A DNA stretch of 64,000 bases. It comes from an uncultured archaeon. Lineage in GTDB: Archaea > Thermoproteota > Nitrososphaeria_A > Caldarchaeales > Wolframiiraptoraceae. Where the stretch lies: assembly GCA_938083505.1 (NCBI GenBank), contig CALKCF010000007.1:1-64000 (forward strand), written 5' to 3'. A program made the translations under genes and the position numbers. The notes below the pieces were generated by a model. That model did no database searches. It was not told the origin of the DNA and saw nothing but the letters and a program-made list of their open reading frames with translations. The first letter of the stretch is position 1, and each line of letters opens with the position of its first letter. Positions 54,514-63,701 of the stretch are shown here, one piece after another.

Positions 54514-55351
54514 GGACGAATCCTCTTATACCCCGCTCGAACTCTTCGGGGCTTAGCGGCACATCGTTAAACACTTTTAAATGTTTGTTCACACCCTTAG
54601 CCATGCTTACGACCTTCGGGACAGGTACACCGTAGGGCATAACCTCTTCCGAGGCGAAAATTTCCCTCGGATCCCCGTCCATGATTATACTTCCTTTCTG
54701 CATGACGATTACCCTGTCTACCTTGTCGGCCAACAGCTCAACTCTGTGCTCAGCCACTATGACCGTGGTCCCTAGCTCTTTCTTTATCTTAAAAATTGTA
54801 TCGATTATCGACTTTGCGGATACGGGGTCCAAGGATGACGTCGGCTCGTCAAGTACCATGAGCCTGGGCATCAACGCGAGTATCGAGGCGATAGCAACCT
54901 TCTGTTGCTGACCTCCTGACAGCTCGAAAGGTGACCTCTTACTCAGGTCCTCTATCCCAACTGCCTTGAGAGCAAAATCCACTCTGCGCCTGATCTCATC
55001 TCTTGGTATGCCCAAATTCTCGAGCGCAAAGGCGACGTCGTTCTCAACAGTCAACGAGAATAGCTGATTCTCTGGATTTTGGAATACCATGCCAACGTGT
55101 TGGGAGAGTACATAGGTTGGTGTTTTGGAAACGTCCATACCGGCAACTATTACCCTTCCGTCAATCTTGCCAGCATAAAAATGCGGTATGAGACCATTTA
55201 GACATCTGCAAAGCGTTGACTTTCCACAGCCGCTAGGTCCGAGGAGGAGGACAAACTCTCCATCTTCGATACTTAGATCTATGTTACTGAGGGCGGGAAT
55301 ATCAGAACCACTGTAGGTAAATGTCAGCCCCTCGACCTTTACTATCTCCAT
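54497..55351 (-). CDS. ECF transporter ATPase component (first)
   Basis: ABC ATPase of 284 residues: Walker A GPSGCGKST (38-46), Q-loop GMVFQNPENQLFS, signature ELSGGQQQK, Walker B LMVLDEPTSSLD, and H-loop VAEHR. Paralogous to the downstream ATPase. It lies first in the three-gene minus-strand ECF module, next to the DHH phosphoesterase gene. Confidence 0.88.
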   Translation of the reverse strand: MEIVKVEGLTFTYSGSDIPALSNIDLSIEDGEFVLLLGPSGCGKSTLCRCLNGLIPHFYAGKIDGRVIVAGMDVSKTPTYVLSQHVGMVFQNPENQLFSLTVENDVAFALENLGIPRDEIRRRVDFALKAVGIEDLSKRSPFELSGGQQQKVAIASILALMPRLMVLDEPTSSLDPVSAKSIIDTIFKIKKELGTTVIVAEHRVELLADKVDRVIVMQKGSIIMDGDPREIFASEEVMPYGVPVPKVVSMAKGVNKHLKVFNDVPLSPEEFERGIRGFVHDKVR

Positions 55352-55357
55352 CTTCTG

Positions 55358-56371
55358 TTACACTCGGCTCAACTTATCACTGAGCAAACCTTCTAATAAG
55401 CTCAAGCACAGCTTAATGGCCTCTTCTGGTGTTGATTTACAATATACCCTTGCGGCTGTAGCATGACCTCCGCCATGTCCTCCTAGCCTTGCACCAACTA
55501 CCTGCGCCACATCCTTTCCTAGGTTTATGTTAGTTCTGGCAAAGAAATCTTGCTGAGACCTCATTGACACCGCAACACCGTCCTTATACTCGCCAGCCAC
55601 TATTGATATATGACAACCAAGCGATAGGAGAGCCCTAGCGACAGACGTCTGGAATGAGCTTACTTGTGATGTTGCTATTAACCACTCGCCAGACCTGTAT
55701 AGGTTCATTCTAGTAGCTCCCTTCAGACGTGCTATCCTTTCTGAAATATCTATCGGAACCTCTACCGCTTGTATGCTCTTGGAAGGATTGACGCCCAACT
55801 TTATGAGCTCGCAAACTTTACTCATAGTCTCCAAATTTGCAAGCGACAATCTTGCAGTATCGTAGTATATTCCGAGGAATAGCGCCTCAGCCTCTATCAA
55901 GTCAAGCTTTATATTCATAAGCTGGAAAACGTCCATTATGAGTTCGCAAAGTGCGCGGTAATCCTCGGAAAGGAATGCCAAAAAACCTTGTGGATACCCG
56001 CCTTGCGGAGGTGCGTGATGGTCTATGATGTATACTTTACCGCGAGCTTTCATAACGTCTTCGATGTATTCGCCTACTTGTTCGAATGAACCGACATCTA
56101 CTAATATTATGATGTCGACATCACCTATGGGCCCGCTTCTTATTTCGAGCTCGAGATAATCCACCATGGCCTTTACTTGTGCTGAAGTCTCATCTGGTAT
56201 GTGCACGTATACTGCGGTGCAACCTACGACCTCTTCAAGGACCCTCTTAAGAACGTAGGCGGCACCGACAGCGTCAGCGTCACCACCGACATGTGTTACT
56301 ATGGCTACAGTTTTACCACTAATTGAGCTAAGGAAGTCGCTAACGTCCTTGGCGAGTATCCTGTCTTTCAT
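55358..56371 (-). CDS. DHH/DHHA1 phosphoesterase (NrnA/RecJ-like)
   Basis: A 337-residue metal-dependent phosphoesterase. Motifs: HVGGDADAVGAAYVL, ILVDVGSF, DHHAPPQGG, and GARLGGHGGGHATAA in the C-terminal DHHA1 domain. The first motif is GGDAD where DSDAIG is usual. Probable nanoRNA/oligonucleotide or cyclic-dinucleotide phosphodiesterase. It overlaps prefoldin beta by 4 bases and ends the RNA-processing/exosome operon. Confidence 0.88.
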   Translation of the reverse strand: MKDRILAKDVSDFLSSISGKTVAIVTHVGGDADAVGAAYVLKRVLEEVVGCTAVYVHIPDETSAQVKAMVDYLELEIRSGPIGDVDIIILVDVGSFEQVGEYIEDVMKARGKVYIIDHHAPPQGGYPQGFLAFLSEDYRALCELIMDVFQLMNIKLDLIEAEALFLGIYYDTARLSLANLETMSKVCELIKLGVNPSKSIQAVEVPIDISERIARLKGATRMNLYRSGEWLIATSQVSSFQTSVARALLSLGCHISIVAGEYKDGVAVSMRSQQDFFARTNINLGKDVAQVVGARLGGHGGGHATAARVYCKSTPEEAIKLCLSLLEGLLSDKLSRV

Positions 56372-56727
56372 GACGAAGTCTGCTGGCCAGACATGATTCT
56401 TTGTATGTCCTTCTGTACAGATTCTATCTGCGTCCTCATCTTGGCATCCTGCTTCTCCAAGATTTTAAGCCTCGTCTCCGTCAGCTCCTTTTTTTCCTTT
56501 AGCTCAACAATAAGCTTGTCTTTGTTCACTTTTACGAGTATCGGGCCTGCAGCCTTATACACGACTACATTCTCGTCAGTCTTCTCAAGCTCCTCGAGTG
56601 CATTGGTTATTTCAGCAAGCTCCACTTCAAGCCTCTGTCTCTCCGCTAATAGGGCATTCAGCGTCTGCTGGAGCTGCTGTAGTCTGAGCAATTGCTGCTG
56701 AATACTTGGCGGTATCTCTTTCGACAA
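56368..56727 (-). CDS. pfdB: Prefoldin subunit beta
   Basis: Beta subunit of the prefoldin hexamer; alpha is at 10.9 kb. It has 119 residues, coiled-coil N and C halves around a short hairpin, VVYKAAGPILVKV. The QQLLRLQQLQQTLNALL start and VELKEKKELTETRLKILEKQ helix are family-like. It overlaps the DHH gene (4 bases) downstream. Confidence 0.92.
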   Translation of the reverse strand: MSKEIPPSIQQQLLRLQQLQQTLNALLAERQRLEVELAEITNALEELEKTDENVVVYKAAGPILVKVNKDKLIVELKEKKELTETRLKILEKQDAKMRTQIESVQKDIQRIMSGQQTSS

Positions 56728-56797
56728 CCTACCACCCCCACAATAACTTCTAATGACCCCGAAATTCTTTTTAAAGCCTCCCTATAAACGTGTTCTA

Positions 56798-57055
56798 TCA
56801 GGCCTTACCAGACGCCAGCTCGTAGACTTGCAAGACAGCATCTATCCAACGTAAAAAGGAGTTAATGCTGGCCCTCATGGCCGTTAGGTCGTTAGCACTC
56901 ACCTTCAGGTTAAGGGCACAACCTGAGGCCTCTACACCCACTGTTACCCTTTTCGACGAAATAGTCTCGGTCTCAATTTTTAGTGCCCGCGCGATAACCT
57001 CCGATGTTCTACCTTTCATCGGTATGGATATGCTGACCTTTACATACCTTTCCAT
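56798..57055 (-). CDS. pcc1: KEOPS complex subunit Pcc1
   Basis: Small dimerising subunit of KEOPS, which makes the t6A modification on tRNAs. It has 85 residues from ATG 57055: ERYVKVSISIPMKGRTSEVIARALKIET, EASGCALNLKVSANDLTAMRASINSFLRWID. The frame runs upstream to 57115 within the eL37 gene, but ATG 57055 is six bases after the eL37 stop and starts the Pcc1 fold. The place between eL37 and prefoldin beta is a known archaeal arrangement. Confidence 0.88.
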   Translation of the reverse strand: MERYVKVSISIPMKGRTSEVIARALKIETETISSKRVTVGVEASGCALNLKVSANDLTAMRASINSFLRWIDAVLQVYELASGKA

Positions 57056-57060
57056 TCCCG

Positions 57061-57288
57061 TTACTTCTTTGAAACGTATGGTGTGTACGCACCACCCGCG
57101 AAAGTGTAACCACACTTTCTACAGCCCCATACGCCAATGAACTTCCGCCTGACAGCCACCACACCACACTTCGGACACTCATACGTTGCCTTTTGCTGCT
57201 GTTCTATTTCCAATAACCTTTTCCTCAGAGTCGCACCGTATCTTGCGCCGAACCGATTGACAGAGTTCCCGACTTTCTTACCCAACAC
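57061..57288 (-). CDS. rpl37ae: Ribosomal protein eL43 (L37Ae)
   Basis: Large-subunit ribosomal zinc protein of 75 residues. FGARYGATLRKRLLEIEQQQ, then YECPKCG and WGCRKCGYTFAGGAYTP give two CxxC zinc pairs. Its start overlaps the end of the rrp42 gene by 11 bases. The place after the exosome genes is characteristic of archaea. Confidence 0.94.
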   Translation of the reverse strand: MLGKKVGNSVNRFGARYGATLRKRLLEIEQQQKATYECPKCGVVAVRRKFIGVWGCRKCGYTFAGGAYTPYVSKK

Positions 57289-58108
57289 CCACGACCTCCT
57301 TAAATTGCGCCCTAATCTTGCTTATCTGTTCTTCTGCGATATTTATTATACTTTCCATCAACAAAAACGGTATATGTCCTGGAGAGTTCTTCTGTACCGC
57401 GACGACGTTGGATGCGCTATCCATACATATCACGATTGATGTATCTAATGAGTTCTCCTCGGCCAGACAGGGATCTACCAGCAGCTTGTCCTTGATTATG
57501 CCTATCGTTAAGGAAAGAGGCACATCCCTGATGGGCACTTTTATGTACTCACCTTCAACCCTTTCAACTTTCTCGTTGACGAGTGAATAATTAGGTAATG
57601 TACAAGTCGCCAGAGCAGCCATTGCAGAGATAACAGATGGGTCGAAATAGTTGCCATCATAGTCCAGCACATATATATCTATGTAGAGGACGTAGACCGT
57701 CCTTCCTGGAACGATGCAGAGCTTCTCGAGGTCTATCGCCTTTCCTTCACGTATGCACCTATCCACAACTCTCGCCAGCTCTATGCCCCTCTCATCAGGT
57801 GGGCCCGGCTCGAAGCTTTTAGACGCAAGCGGTAGTAGCTCAGCATTGACGGAGAATACGCCCTCGTTGGGTCTATCGCCGTACGGTGTACCGAGCTCGA
57901 CCTTTATCCCCGTAAGTATCCTCGTGCTTCCCATAGAAACTAGAGCTGAGCCGTTTGCCTTCTCCACGACGTTCGTTTGTATCGTTATCTTCCTGAACTC
58001 GTATGGTGACCTCTCATCTATCCTCTTTCCTTGCTGAAGTAGCTTGTACACCCTTTCACTCATTATCTTTATGGTAAACGACCTCTCCTTAAGAGGAAGG
58101 AATGACAT
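57278..58108 (-). CDS. rrp42: Exosome complex protein Rrp42
   Basis: Non-catalytic RNase PH-like subunit of the exosome ring, alternating with Rrp41. It has 276 residues. QGKRIDERSPYEFR and ILTGIKVELGTPYGDRPNEG, ELLPLAS, ERGIELARVVDRCIREGKAIDLEKL are family features. It begins 3 bases downstream of rrp41. Needed for 3'-5' RNA decay and tailing. Confidence 0.94.
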   Translation of the reverse strand: MSFLPLKERSFTIKIMSERVYKLLQQGKRIDERSPYEFRKITIQTNVVEKANGSALVSMGSTRILTGIKVELGTPYGDRPNEGVFSVNAELLPLASKSFEPGPPDERGIELARVVDRCIREGKAIDLEKLCIVPGRTVYVLYIDIYVLDYDGNYFDPSVISAMAALATCTLPNYSLVNEKVERVEGEYIKVPIRDVPLSLTIGIIKDKLLVDPCLAEENSLDTSIVICMDSASNVVAVQKNSPGHIPFLLMESIINIAEEQISKIRAQFKEVVGVG

Positions 58109-58111
58109 AAT

Positions 58112-58864
58112 CTAAACCTCCGTCGTGCTTGCTCCATATTTCCTTCTAATAGCTTCGCGTTGAGCTTGGTAAATCTTCTGAATGCCTGCCTGGGCTAACT
58201 CAAGTCCCTGTTTAAACTCATCTTTCGTCATCTTTCCGTTTAGTTGAAGTAATACGATGGTGTTTGAGCTAGGTGTCATGCCAACTGGCATATCAGCCTC
58301 CCCATACTTATCCTCTATATCCGATGGGTCTAGGATGATCGTCCCGTCTACCTTACCGACAGCCACCGCAGCTATAAGCTCCCTCATCGGTATGCCTGCA
58401 TCTGCCAAGGCGAGCGATGCAGCCGTAAGTCCGGCAGTCCTTGTGCCACCATCAGCCTGTACAACTTCCACGAACACATCTATGGCGGACCTTGGGAACT
58501 CCTCAAGGAACACAACAGACTCGAGTGCTTCTCTTATGACCTTAGAAAGTTCTACTTCCCTTCTCGTCATACCAAGAATTTTTCTCTCATCCGTACTAAA
58601 GGAAGTCATGTGATACCTACAATTAAGTATCGCCCTATCTGGTATTGCGAGGTGCTTCGGATGCGCCTCCTTCGGTCCGTACACTGCCGCGTACACTTTC
58701 GTCTTGCCCAGCTCCACGTATGCAGAGCCATCGCTTTTCTCCAGAATACCAACCTCTATCTTCAGGGATCTTAAATCTGTCGGACCCCTTCCGTCCAACC
58801 TTCTGCCGTTTTCGTCGATGAGTTTAGGTTTTGTCGTTTGTGTCATATGCGACTTCACCACCAA
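58112..58864 (-). CDS. rrp41: Exosome complex exonuclease Rrp41
   Basis: Catalytic RNase PH-like subunit of the exosome (phosphorolytic 3'-5' exonuclease). It has 250 residues. [36 protein letters not shown], the phosphate-binding [22 protein letters not shown], and [12 protein letters not shown] with the metal Asp. It overlaps rrp4 by 41 bases at its 5' end. If a later start is used (Met6, MTQTTKPKL...), the overlap falls to about 26 bases. Confidence 0.94.
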   Translation of the reverse strand: MVVKSHMTQTTKPKLIDENGRRLDGRGPTDLRSLKIEVGILEKSDGSAYVELGKTKVYAAVYGPKEAHPKHLAIPDRAILNCRYHMTSFSTDERKILGMTRREVELSKVIREALESVVFLEEFPRSAIDVFVEVVQADGGTRTAGLTAASLALADAGIPMRELIAAVAVGKVDGTIILDPSDIEDKYGEADMPVGMTPSSNTIVLLQLNGKMTKDEFKQGLELAQAGIQKIYQAQREAIRRKYGASTTEV

Positions 58865-59522
58865 CTAATCTGCTTACATATGCCATGACCTTATCGGTCA
58901 AACCTTGGGAGTGCGTCTCCCTTTCTATAAGCCTTATCGCGGACGCTGCGGCAAACTCACTTGTAGGTGAGGGGCCGTTCACTATCACGAAACCATTTGT
59001 GCCGACCATTATACTACATCCAGTGATCTTCTTAATCATGTTTATCATGGAACCCTTCTTCCCTATCAGCCTGGGTACCTTCGTCGGGGTAATAGTTAAG
59101 AGCACCCCTTCGGTTATCTTCTTAAATTGTTCATTTAACTCCAGTAAAACTCCTTTAAGTCCACTGCTTGCCACCCTTGCATAAATCACGTCCCCGATTT
59201 TTAGGTTAAGCGATAAAAGCTCCTTTGCGTTCTTAACTTTAAGCAGCGCCGTTACGTAGCTCCCAAGCTCAACCTCCACACCTATCGGTTTTATGTCCGA
59301 TACTATGCCGATGACCATGTCGCCAGCCATTGGTCTATACGGTCCCTTTAACATTATGACCTCTACTTTTCCGTCCCTTATTGTTGCTATCCCAACTGTG
59401 GATGCGAAAACTTTTCCATTCGTTACGTACGTCCCTTCACCAGCCCTCCTGCTATCGTCGGACAGGAGCTGTCCCGGTAGCACGATTTCCCTCTCGTTGA
59501 AATAAATAGGCACATGCATCAC
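58824..59522 (-). CDS. rrp4: Exosome RNA-binding protein Rrp4
   Basis: Cap protein of the exosome that binds RNA and guides it into the ring. It has 232 residues: N-terminal domain, then an S1 domain ([36 protein letters not shown]), then a KH domain with [25 protein letters not shown]. It follows SBDS with a zero-base gap and overlaps rrp41. Csl4, the alternative cap protein, is not in the window. Confidence 0.94.
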   Translation of the reverse strand: MMHVPIYFNEREIVLPGQLLSDDSRRAGEGTYVTNGKVFASTVGIATIRDGKVEVIMLKGPYRPMAGDMVIGIVSDIKPIGVEVELGSYVTALLKVKNAKELLSLNLKIGDVIYARVASSGLKGVLLELNEQFKKITEGVLLTITPTKVPRLIGKKGSMINMIKKITGCSIMVGTNGFVIVNGPSPTSEFAAASAIRLIERETHSQGLTDKVMAYVSRLVGGEVAYDTNDKT

Positions 59523-60218
59523 CTACTCAATGGGCCTTGCCTCTGCCCTTCCCGAGCAGAGTTTGTTTAGCTTTTCTATCAAGTCTGCTTGAAGACCAAC
59601 CAGTATTTCGACCTCACCAACCCAGCTACCGTCACTTTTATACTCTTCCTTTAAGATCTTTCCGACGTTCTTTAAAAGACCGTACGCTTTACCTACAAAC
59701 TCGCCCGGCACTCTGACGTACATTCTCATCATGCCCATCTTCATCGGAAGTATTGTGCTTAGTTTCTCTATAACTTTCGTTGCTTGCTCTTTTGCATCAA
59801 CAAATGGGTCTATTGATACGCCCGCTTGCTCCATAGCCAACTCGATCCTTTGTGGAGGGTGGGGCAGTCTTGTCCTCGGATCGACCACGTTCTTGGATAT
59901 GAACTCTATTATTTGTCTCCTCTTTTCATCTATCAATCTATGCCTCTGCTCGGACGTTATCTGTAGGGTCCCCTCGCTGAGTATCTTGGCAGCTATGGCC
60001 AGTTTGTCCTTTGTCTTAAAAACCTTTAACAGTTGCTCTTCCGATGCCCTTATACCCTTCTTCGCGTCGGTGTATATTTCTTCGTATATAAGGACCTTCA
60101 AAATGGGTATCTTTTCCCCCATCTTGTATTTGAGTGCACTATCTGGGTCCACGAGTATTTCGAACGTTTCACCGCGCACTAATCTTGCGATGGTGTATGA
60201 CTCTTTTTGTTTCGTCAT
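59523..60218 (-). CDS. SBDS-family ribosome maturation protein
   Basis: Archaeal homologue of the Shwachman-Bodian-Diamond protein, which helps release anti-association factors from the large ribosomal subunit. It has 231 residues in three domains: N-terminal FYSH domain (IARLVRGETFEILVDPD, LKVLIYEEIYTDAKKG), a central helical domain with the SEQRHRLIDEKRRQIIEFISKN block, and a C-terminal ferredoxin-like domain. Between psmA and rrp4, as usual. Confidence 0.94.
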   Translation of the reverse strand: MTKQKESYTIARLVRGETFEILVDPDSALKYKMGEKIPILKVLIYEEIYTDAKKGIRASEEQLLKVFKTKDKLAIAAKILSEGTLQITSEQRHRLIDEKRRQIIEFISKNVVDPRTRLPHPPQRIELAMEQAGVSIDPFVDAKEQATKVIEKLSTILPMKMGMMRMYVRVPGEFVGKAYGLLKNVGKILKEEYKSDGSWVGEVEILVGLQADLIEKLNKLCSGRAEARPIE

Positions 60219-60231
60219 TCTAAAAACCCGG

Positions 60232-60981
60232 TTACTTCAAACCATGAGGTTTGTACTTTTCCATCATCTCTTTGACGTACTTCTCAAGCTCCGATAACGG
60301 CATGGGCGTGTATTTCCTCGTAGAGGTGGGTATCGTAACGAGCCTGATAGTCCACCCCTCATCTATCTTTTCGGCTTGAATTATCAGGGACGCGACGGCC
60401 AGTCTTATGGCCTCCTCCAGAGTTATGTCGTTTCTGTAGTTCGCCTCTAAGAACTCCTTTACTTTATCAGCACCCCTTCCTATGGACCACGAAAAGTACT
60501 CCAGAACTAGCCCGCTCGGCTCTGTGTAAAATACATGCGGGCCAGTTTTGTCAACACCGCCGATTAGCAGAGCGGCACCGAACGGTCTCACACCTGCGTG
60601 TTGTGTATACATCTGCATTATGTCCCCGATCCTCTTTCCGATAGCCTCTACCGTCGCCGCATCGTCGTACGATAGTCTTATTATCTGGGCGTATATTCTT
60701 GCGTTATCTACCAGAACTCTTGCGTCGGAATTTAGACCCGCGGCCGCTGCTCCTATGTGTTCGTCAATCTGGAAGAGCTTCCATGAGTACTCTGGATTCT
60801 GGAGCTTTGTATGCATCCTTTCCTCAACCGCTAACACAACACCTTCATTTGATGTTATGGCGACAACAGTAGATCCAGACCTTACAGTCTCGAGGGCATA
60901 TTCTACCTGGTACAACCTTCCCTGCGGCGAGAAGACGGTAATTGCCCTGTCATAAGCCCCTGCTATACCTAACGCTGTCAT
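60232..60981 (-). CDS. psmA: Proteasome alpha subunit
   Basis: Alpha ring subunit of the 20S proteasome. It has 249 residues. AYDRAITVFSPQGRLYQVEYALE is the gate-forming N-terminal signature; then GSTVVAI, VGADSDARVL-like AAGLNSDARVL, and QHAGVRPFGAALLIGGVD. There is no catalytic N-terminal Thr, as expected. It is the first gene of the minus-strand SBDS-exosome operon; an AT-rich promoter region lies at 61010-61070. No beta subunit gene is in the window. Confidence 0.95.
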   Translation of the reverse strand: MTALGIAGAYDRAITVFSPQGRLYQVEYALETVRSGSTVVAITSNEGVVLAVEERMHTKLQNPEYSWKLFQIDEHIGAAAAGLNSDARVLVDNARIYAQIIRLSYDDAATVEAIGKRIGDIMQMYTQHAGVRPFGAALLIGGVDKTGPHVFYTEPSGLVLEYFSWSIGRGADKVKEFLEANYRNDITLEEAIRLAVASLIIQAEKIDEGWTIRLVTIPTSTRKYTPMPLSELEKYVKEMMEKYKPHGLK

Positions 60982-61114
60982 TCTTATCCCTATCCCCTAA
61001 CTTCTAAAAATTGGCATTAATTAAATATATCTTTAAATTTAATATTGTATTAAATTTTAAATTAAACTAACCAACTACGGGCCGGCCACGCTATATGGCG
61101 CGGAGATATCGACA

Positions 61115-61771
61115 TTAATCTTCTTTATTTAGTATTTTTACTTCGCATTTTGCCAGCTTTTTGAACTGTTTAGCATCCTTTTCTGAACCAACTATCGCGC
61201 CGTAGTGCATGGGTATGGCAAGCCTCGGCATCATGGTATTCGCAACAGAGGCAGCCTCCTCTGCTGTCATAACATACGTTCCGCTTACCGGAACTAGAAG
61301 AACATCCACCTTTAATTCCTTCATCTCCGGAATGAAGTCCGAGTCGCCTGTATGGTATATGTTTATGCCTTTTATTTTCACTATGTAGCCGACACCGCCT
61401 GCGTCCTTTGGATGGAACGGCCTTCCAGGTTCTCTGAACTTTGTAGTGTTATATGCAGGCACCACCTTTATCTTTACACCGTCAACTTCGACCTCGTCTC
61501 CGGGCTTCACATACTTTATCTCCTTGGCCTTCACCCTTCCCAACTGGTTTGCACAAGACCTCGCAGCCATTATAACGCATTTTTCAGAGGATATCTTGTT
61601 TATGTCGTCAACACTAAGATGGTCAAAATGTTCATGCGTTATTAATATGATGTCTGCCATCTCTTCCCCCTTTATCTTGTAAGGATCTATGTAAATGGTT
61701 TTGTCATCCTTTAACCTGAATGCATCATGACCAAGCCAACTTATCTTAATACCTTCAAACTCTATTGGCAC
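61115..61771 (-). CDS. Metal-dependent hydrolase, UPF0173 type
   Basis: A 218-residue metallo-beta-lactamase fold protein: SWLGHDAFRL, ITHEHFDHLSVDDI, VPAYNTTKFREPGRPFHPKDAGGVGY, YHTGDSDFIPEM and the PMHYGAI His. The layout is that of the UPF0173 family, widespread and of unknown substrate. It is single, 133 bases upstream of psmA, and on the same strand. Confidence 0.85.
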   Translation of the reverse strand: MPIEFEGIKISWLGHDAFRLKDDKTIYIDPYKIKGEEMADIILITHEHFDHLSVDDINKISSEKCVIMAARSCANQLGRVKAKEIKYVKPGDEVEVDGVKIKVVPAYNTTKFREPGRPFHPKDAGGVGYIVKIKGINIYHTGDSDFIPEMKELKVDVLLVPVSGTYVMTAEEAASVANTMMPRLAIPMHYGAIVGSEKDAKQFKKLAKCEVKILNKED

Positions 61772-61939
61772 ACTGTACCAACCTCAAGTTTACTCTGAAG
61801 TTCATACTTAAAAAAGTTATGCCATGTGGCTTTCCCGCAACTCTTATACCTGCACACATCAACCTATATCAATCCTGTTAAACTTCAAACTGATTATGAT
61901 TATACGCTCATATCTTTCTAAAAGGAAATCTAATGCTCT

Positions 61940-62152
61940 TTAGCCCTCGCCTAAACCTTTCCTCTTATACCGTTCTTTACCTAGGCTGAAGATTAAGCCC
62001 ACACCACCGGCTACGATAAGTGAAGAATAAACTAAAGAAAGTATGATAATTTCATACCACTGAATATTTTGTAAGAACACGAGCAAGGTCGGCAACCCTA
62101 TGGCGCCGATGACTATCGCGAAGATATATAGAAGCAATAACTTTTTCAGCAT
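61940..62152 (-). CDS. Small two-helix membrane protein
   Basis: A 70-residue ORF with two hydrophobic spans (near 5-27 and 34-55) and a basic C-terminal tail (GKERYKRKGLGEG). I do not recognise a family. It lies between the metallo-hydrolase and aldolase genes on the same strand. Probably real from its hydrophobic pattern and the gap it fills. Confidence 0.45.
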   Translation of the reverse strand: MLKKLLLLYIFAIVIGAIGLPTLLVFLQNIQWYEIIILSLVYSSLIVAGGVGLIFSLGKERYKRKGLGEG

Positions 62153-62200
62153 GATGCGCGTTGGAAGATGATACCCTATAAACTTTTACTAAAAACTGCT

Positions 62201-62869
62201 CTAAAACCTTAGGTTTAGTCTTCTTTTTTCCTGACCGTAACCCCTTATATATGCTTCCCTAAGCCTCTTCACCTCATCAATATCAAGGGGCTTTGCATAG
62301 CCTAAAGAGCTTGCAAGAATGAACGTTCTAGCCTCATCCTCCACCAACAAAGCGGTTTGAAATGCGTCCTCTAAAGAATCGCCGACAGCGATCACACCAT
62401 GGTTTCTCAACAGGACAGCCTTTCCTTCGCCCAAATTCTTGACAACCTCCTCTGCAAACTCTTGTGTGCCGGACATAACGTAACGTGTAACGGGCACTTT
62501 ATGACCTACGGCAGATGCAAACTCAGATGTCAGCACTGGTATCTCCTGTCCAGTAACGGCTAATGCAGTTGCATAATGCGAGTGCGTATGTATGATTGCA
62601 TTTACATCCTCTCTTACTTTGTAAATCAGGCTGTGCACGGGTACTTCCGAGGAAGGTCTCCACTTTCCCCTAATGATATTGCCTTGTAGGTCCATCAGAA
62701 TTATGTCGCTCGGCTTAAGGGCCGACTTGTCGAAGCCACTTGGTGTCATGAGCACCATATTCTTACCAAGCCTTGCGCTTATGTTACCCCAAGTACCGGA
62801 TAAGAGCTTATAATCAAAAGCCCTTTTTCCTACGGCCACTATCTTCCTCCTAAGCTCTTGCTCTGACAT
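62201..62869 (-). CDS. Class II aldolase/adducin family protein
   Basis: A 222-residue zinc aldolase-type protein: SGTWGNISARL and TPSGFDKSALKP near the N terminus (phosphate contacts), HTHSHYATA with zinc His, SEFASAVGHKVP, and NHGVIAVGDSLEDAF with a further His. Resembles L-fuculose-phosphate or ribulose-phosphate type aldolases; the substrate is open, and methylthioribulose phosphate dehydratase is another possibility. Confidence 0.85.
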   Translation of the reverse strand: MSEQELRRKIVAVGKRAFDYKLLSGTWGNISARLGKNMVLMTPSGFDKSALKPSDIILMDLQGNIIRGKWRPSSEVPVHSLIYKVREDVNAIIHTHSHYATALAVTGQEIPVLTSEFASAVGHKVPVTRYVMSGTQEFAEEVVKNLGEGKAVLLRNHGVIAVGDSLEDAFQTALLVEDEARTFILASSLGYAKPLDIDEVKRLREAYIRGYGQEKRRLNLRF

Positions 62870-62943
62870 TCTCGCGAATGTTTACTATTTTTAATGTGGA
62901 CGTAATAAACATTCTCTTACATAAATCAGTATACAGGGGTCTT

Positions 62944-63186
62944 TTAAGGTTTAATGAGGTTCTCAAGACTTAAAAATTGAGGAAGTAAGTGGCTTAATCC
63001 ATCCTTTCCATCTCTTCTGAGATACGTCTCGATAGCCACTCGTTCATGAATTGGCTGAAAGCTCGGAGGTCTTCTGCGCTCTTCAAACATCTTTTGGACT
63101 AGCCTTCGGTGTAGCCCCTCAAGGTACTCAGCGATCTGAAGGCCCACAGTTATTGTCATCTTAACCTTAGCCGGAGGCATATTCAT
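62944..63186 (-). CDS. Hypothetical protein coupled to capsid-like gene
   Basis: An 80-residue ORF I do not recognise. It starts with ATG 63186 overlapping the stop of the capsid-like C-terminal fragment (TGATG, one base shared), so its translation is coupled. It is basic, with an MFEERRRPPSF segment and a predicted helix VGLQIAEYLEGLHRRLVQKM. It may be a virion or assembly protein of the same element. Confidence 0.5.
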   Translation of the reverse strand: MNMPPAKVKMTITVGLQIAEYLEGLHRRLVQKMFEERRRPPSFQPIHERVAIETYLRRDGKDGLSHLLPQFLSLENLIKP

Positions 63187-63647
63187 CAGATGCTTATCCT
63201 TGCTATGGCTTTTGAACGTAGTATGTCCATACCTATCCGTCCACTTGCCATGATGCCGTAGACTTCGTCCTTCATAGTCTCGTAACTGCTTATCGTTAAG
63301 TCACGTCTGATGAGTAGCACACCGGCTGCCTTCCTATCTATGACTAATGCTTTGTTATCTGGAACCGAGCTGCTGTTATCAACTATTAGCTCCAGTCCTA
63401 AGAAGTTGCCTAGCACACCCCTCTGCTTATCGATAGTCTCGCCGAAGTAAAAGCTATGTATGAACTTGTCATCCTTCCAAAGGTCGGCCTCCCTGGACGT
63501 GCTGACCAGTAAGCAATCTGGGTGGAACATCTCCTTCAATACAGCCTTCCTCGCGTTTACAACGTCCTCGTAACTAAGCCTTCCAGAATTGATAGTCGCT
63601 ATCTCCGAGTCTCCGGCGAGCTCATCTTCTGGTATCTGTGTGAACAT
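63186..63647 (-). CDS. HK97-type major capsid-like protein, C-terminal part
   Basis: A 153-residue ORF with SEIATINSGRLSYEDVV, then STSREADLWKDDKFI, VLGNFLGLELIVDNSS, ALVIDRKAAGVLLIRRDLTI, EVYGIMASGRIG, and the end LRSKAIARI, matching the C-terminal half of HK97-type major capsid proteins of archaeal head-tailed viruses or proviruses. The frame continues upstream, with in-frame TGA at 63702-63704, into a second fragment. ATG 63647 has a perfect Shine-Dalgarno GGAGGT (63660-63655), 7 bases before it, so it may be translated separately. Confidence 0.6.
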   Translation of the reverse strand: MFTQIPEDELAGDSEIATINSGRLSYEDVVNARKAVLKEMFHPDCLLVSTSREADLWKDDKFIHSFYFGETIDKQRGVLGNFLGLELIVDNSSSVPDNKALVIDRKAAGVLLIRRDLTISSYETMKDEVYGIMASGRIGMDILRSKAIARISI

Positions 63648-63701
63648 GCTTATGACCTCCTCTGTCTCCAGCAGACCGACGGTCCTGCCCAGCTCCGCAG
63701 C

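Noticed and set aside
62870-62943. Attachment site of a provirus next to the aldolase gene
   Set aside because: No tRNA end, integrase or direct repeat is visible within the window; the other edge is outside it.
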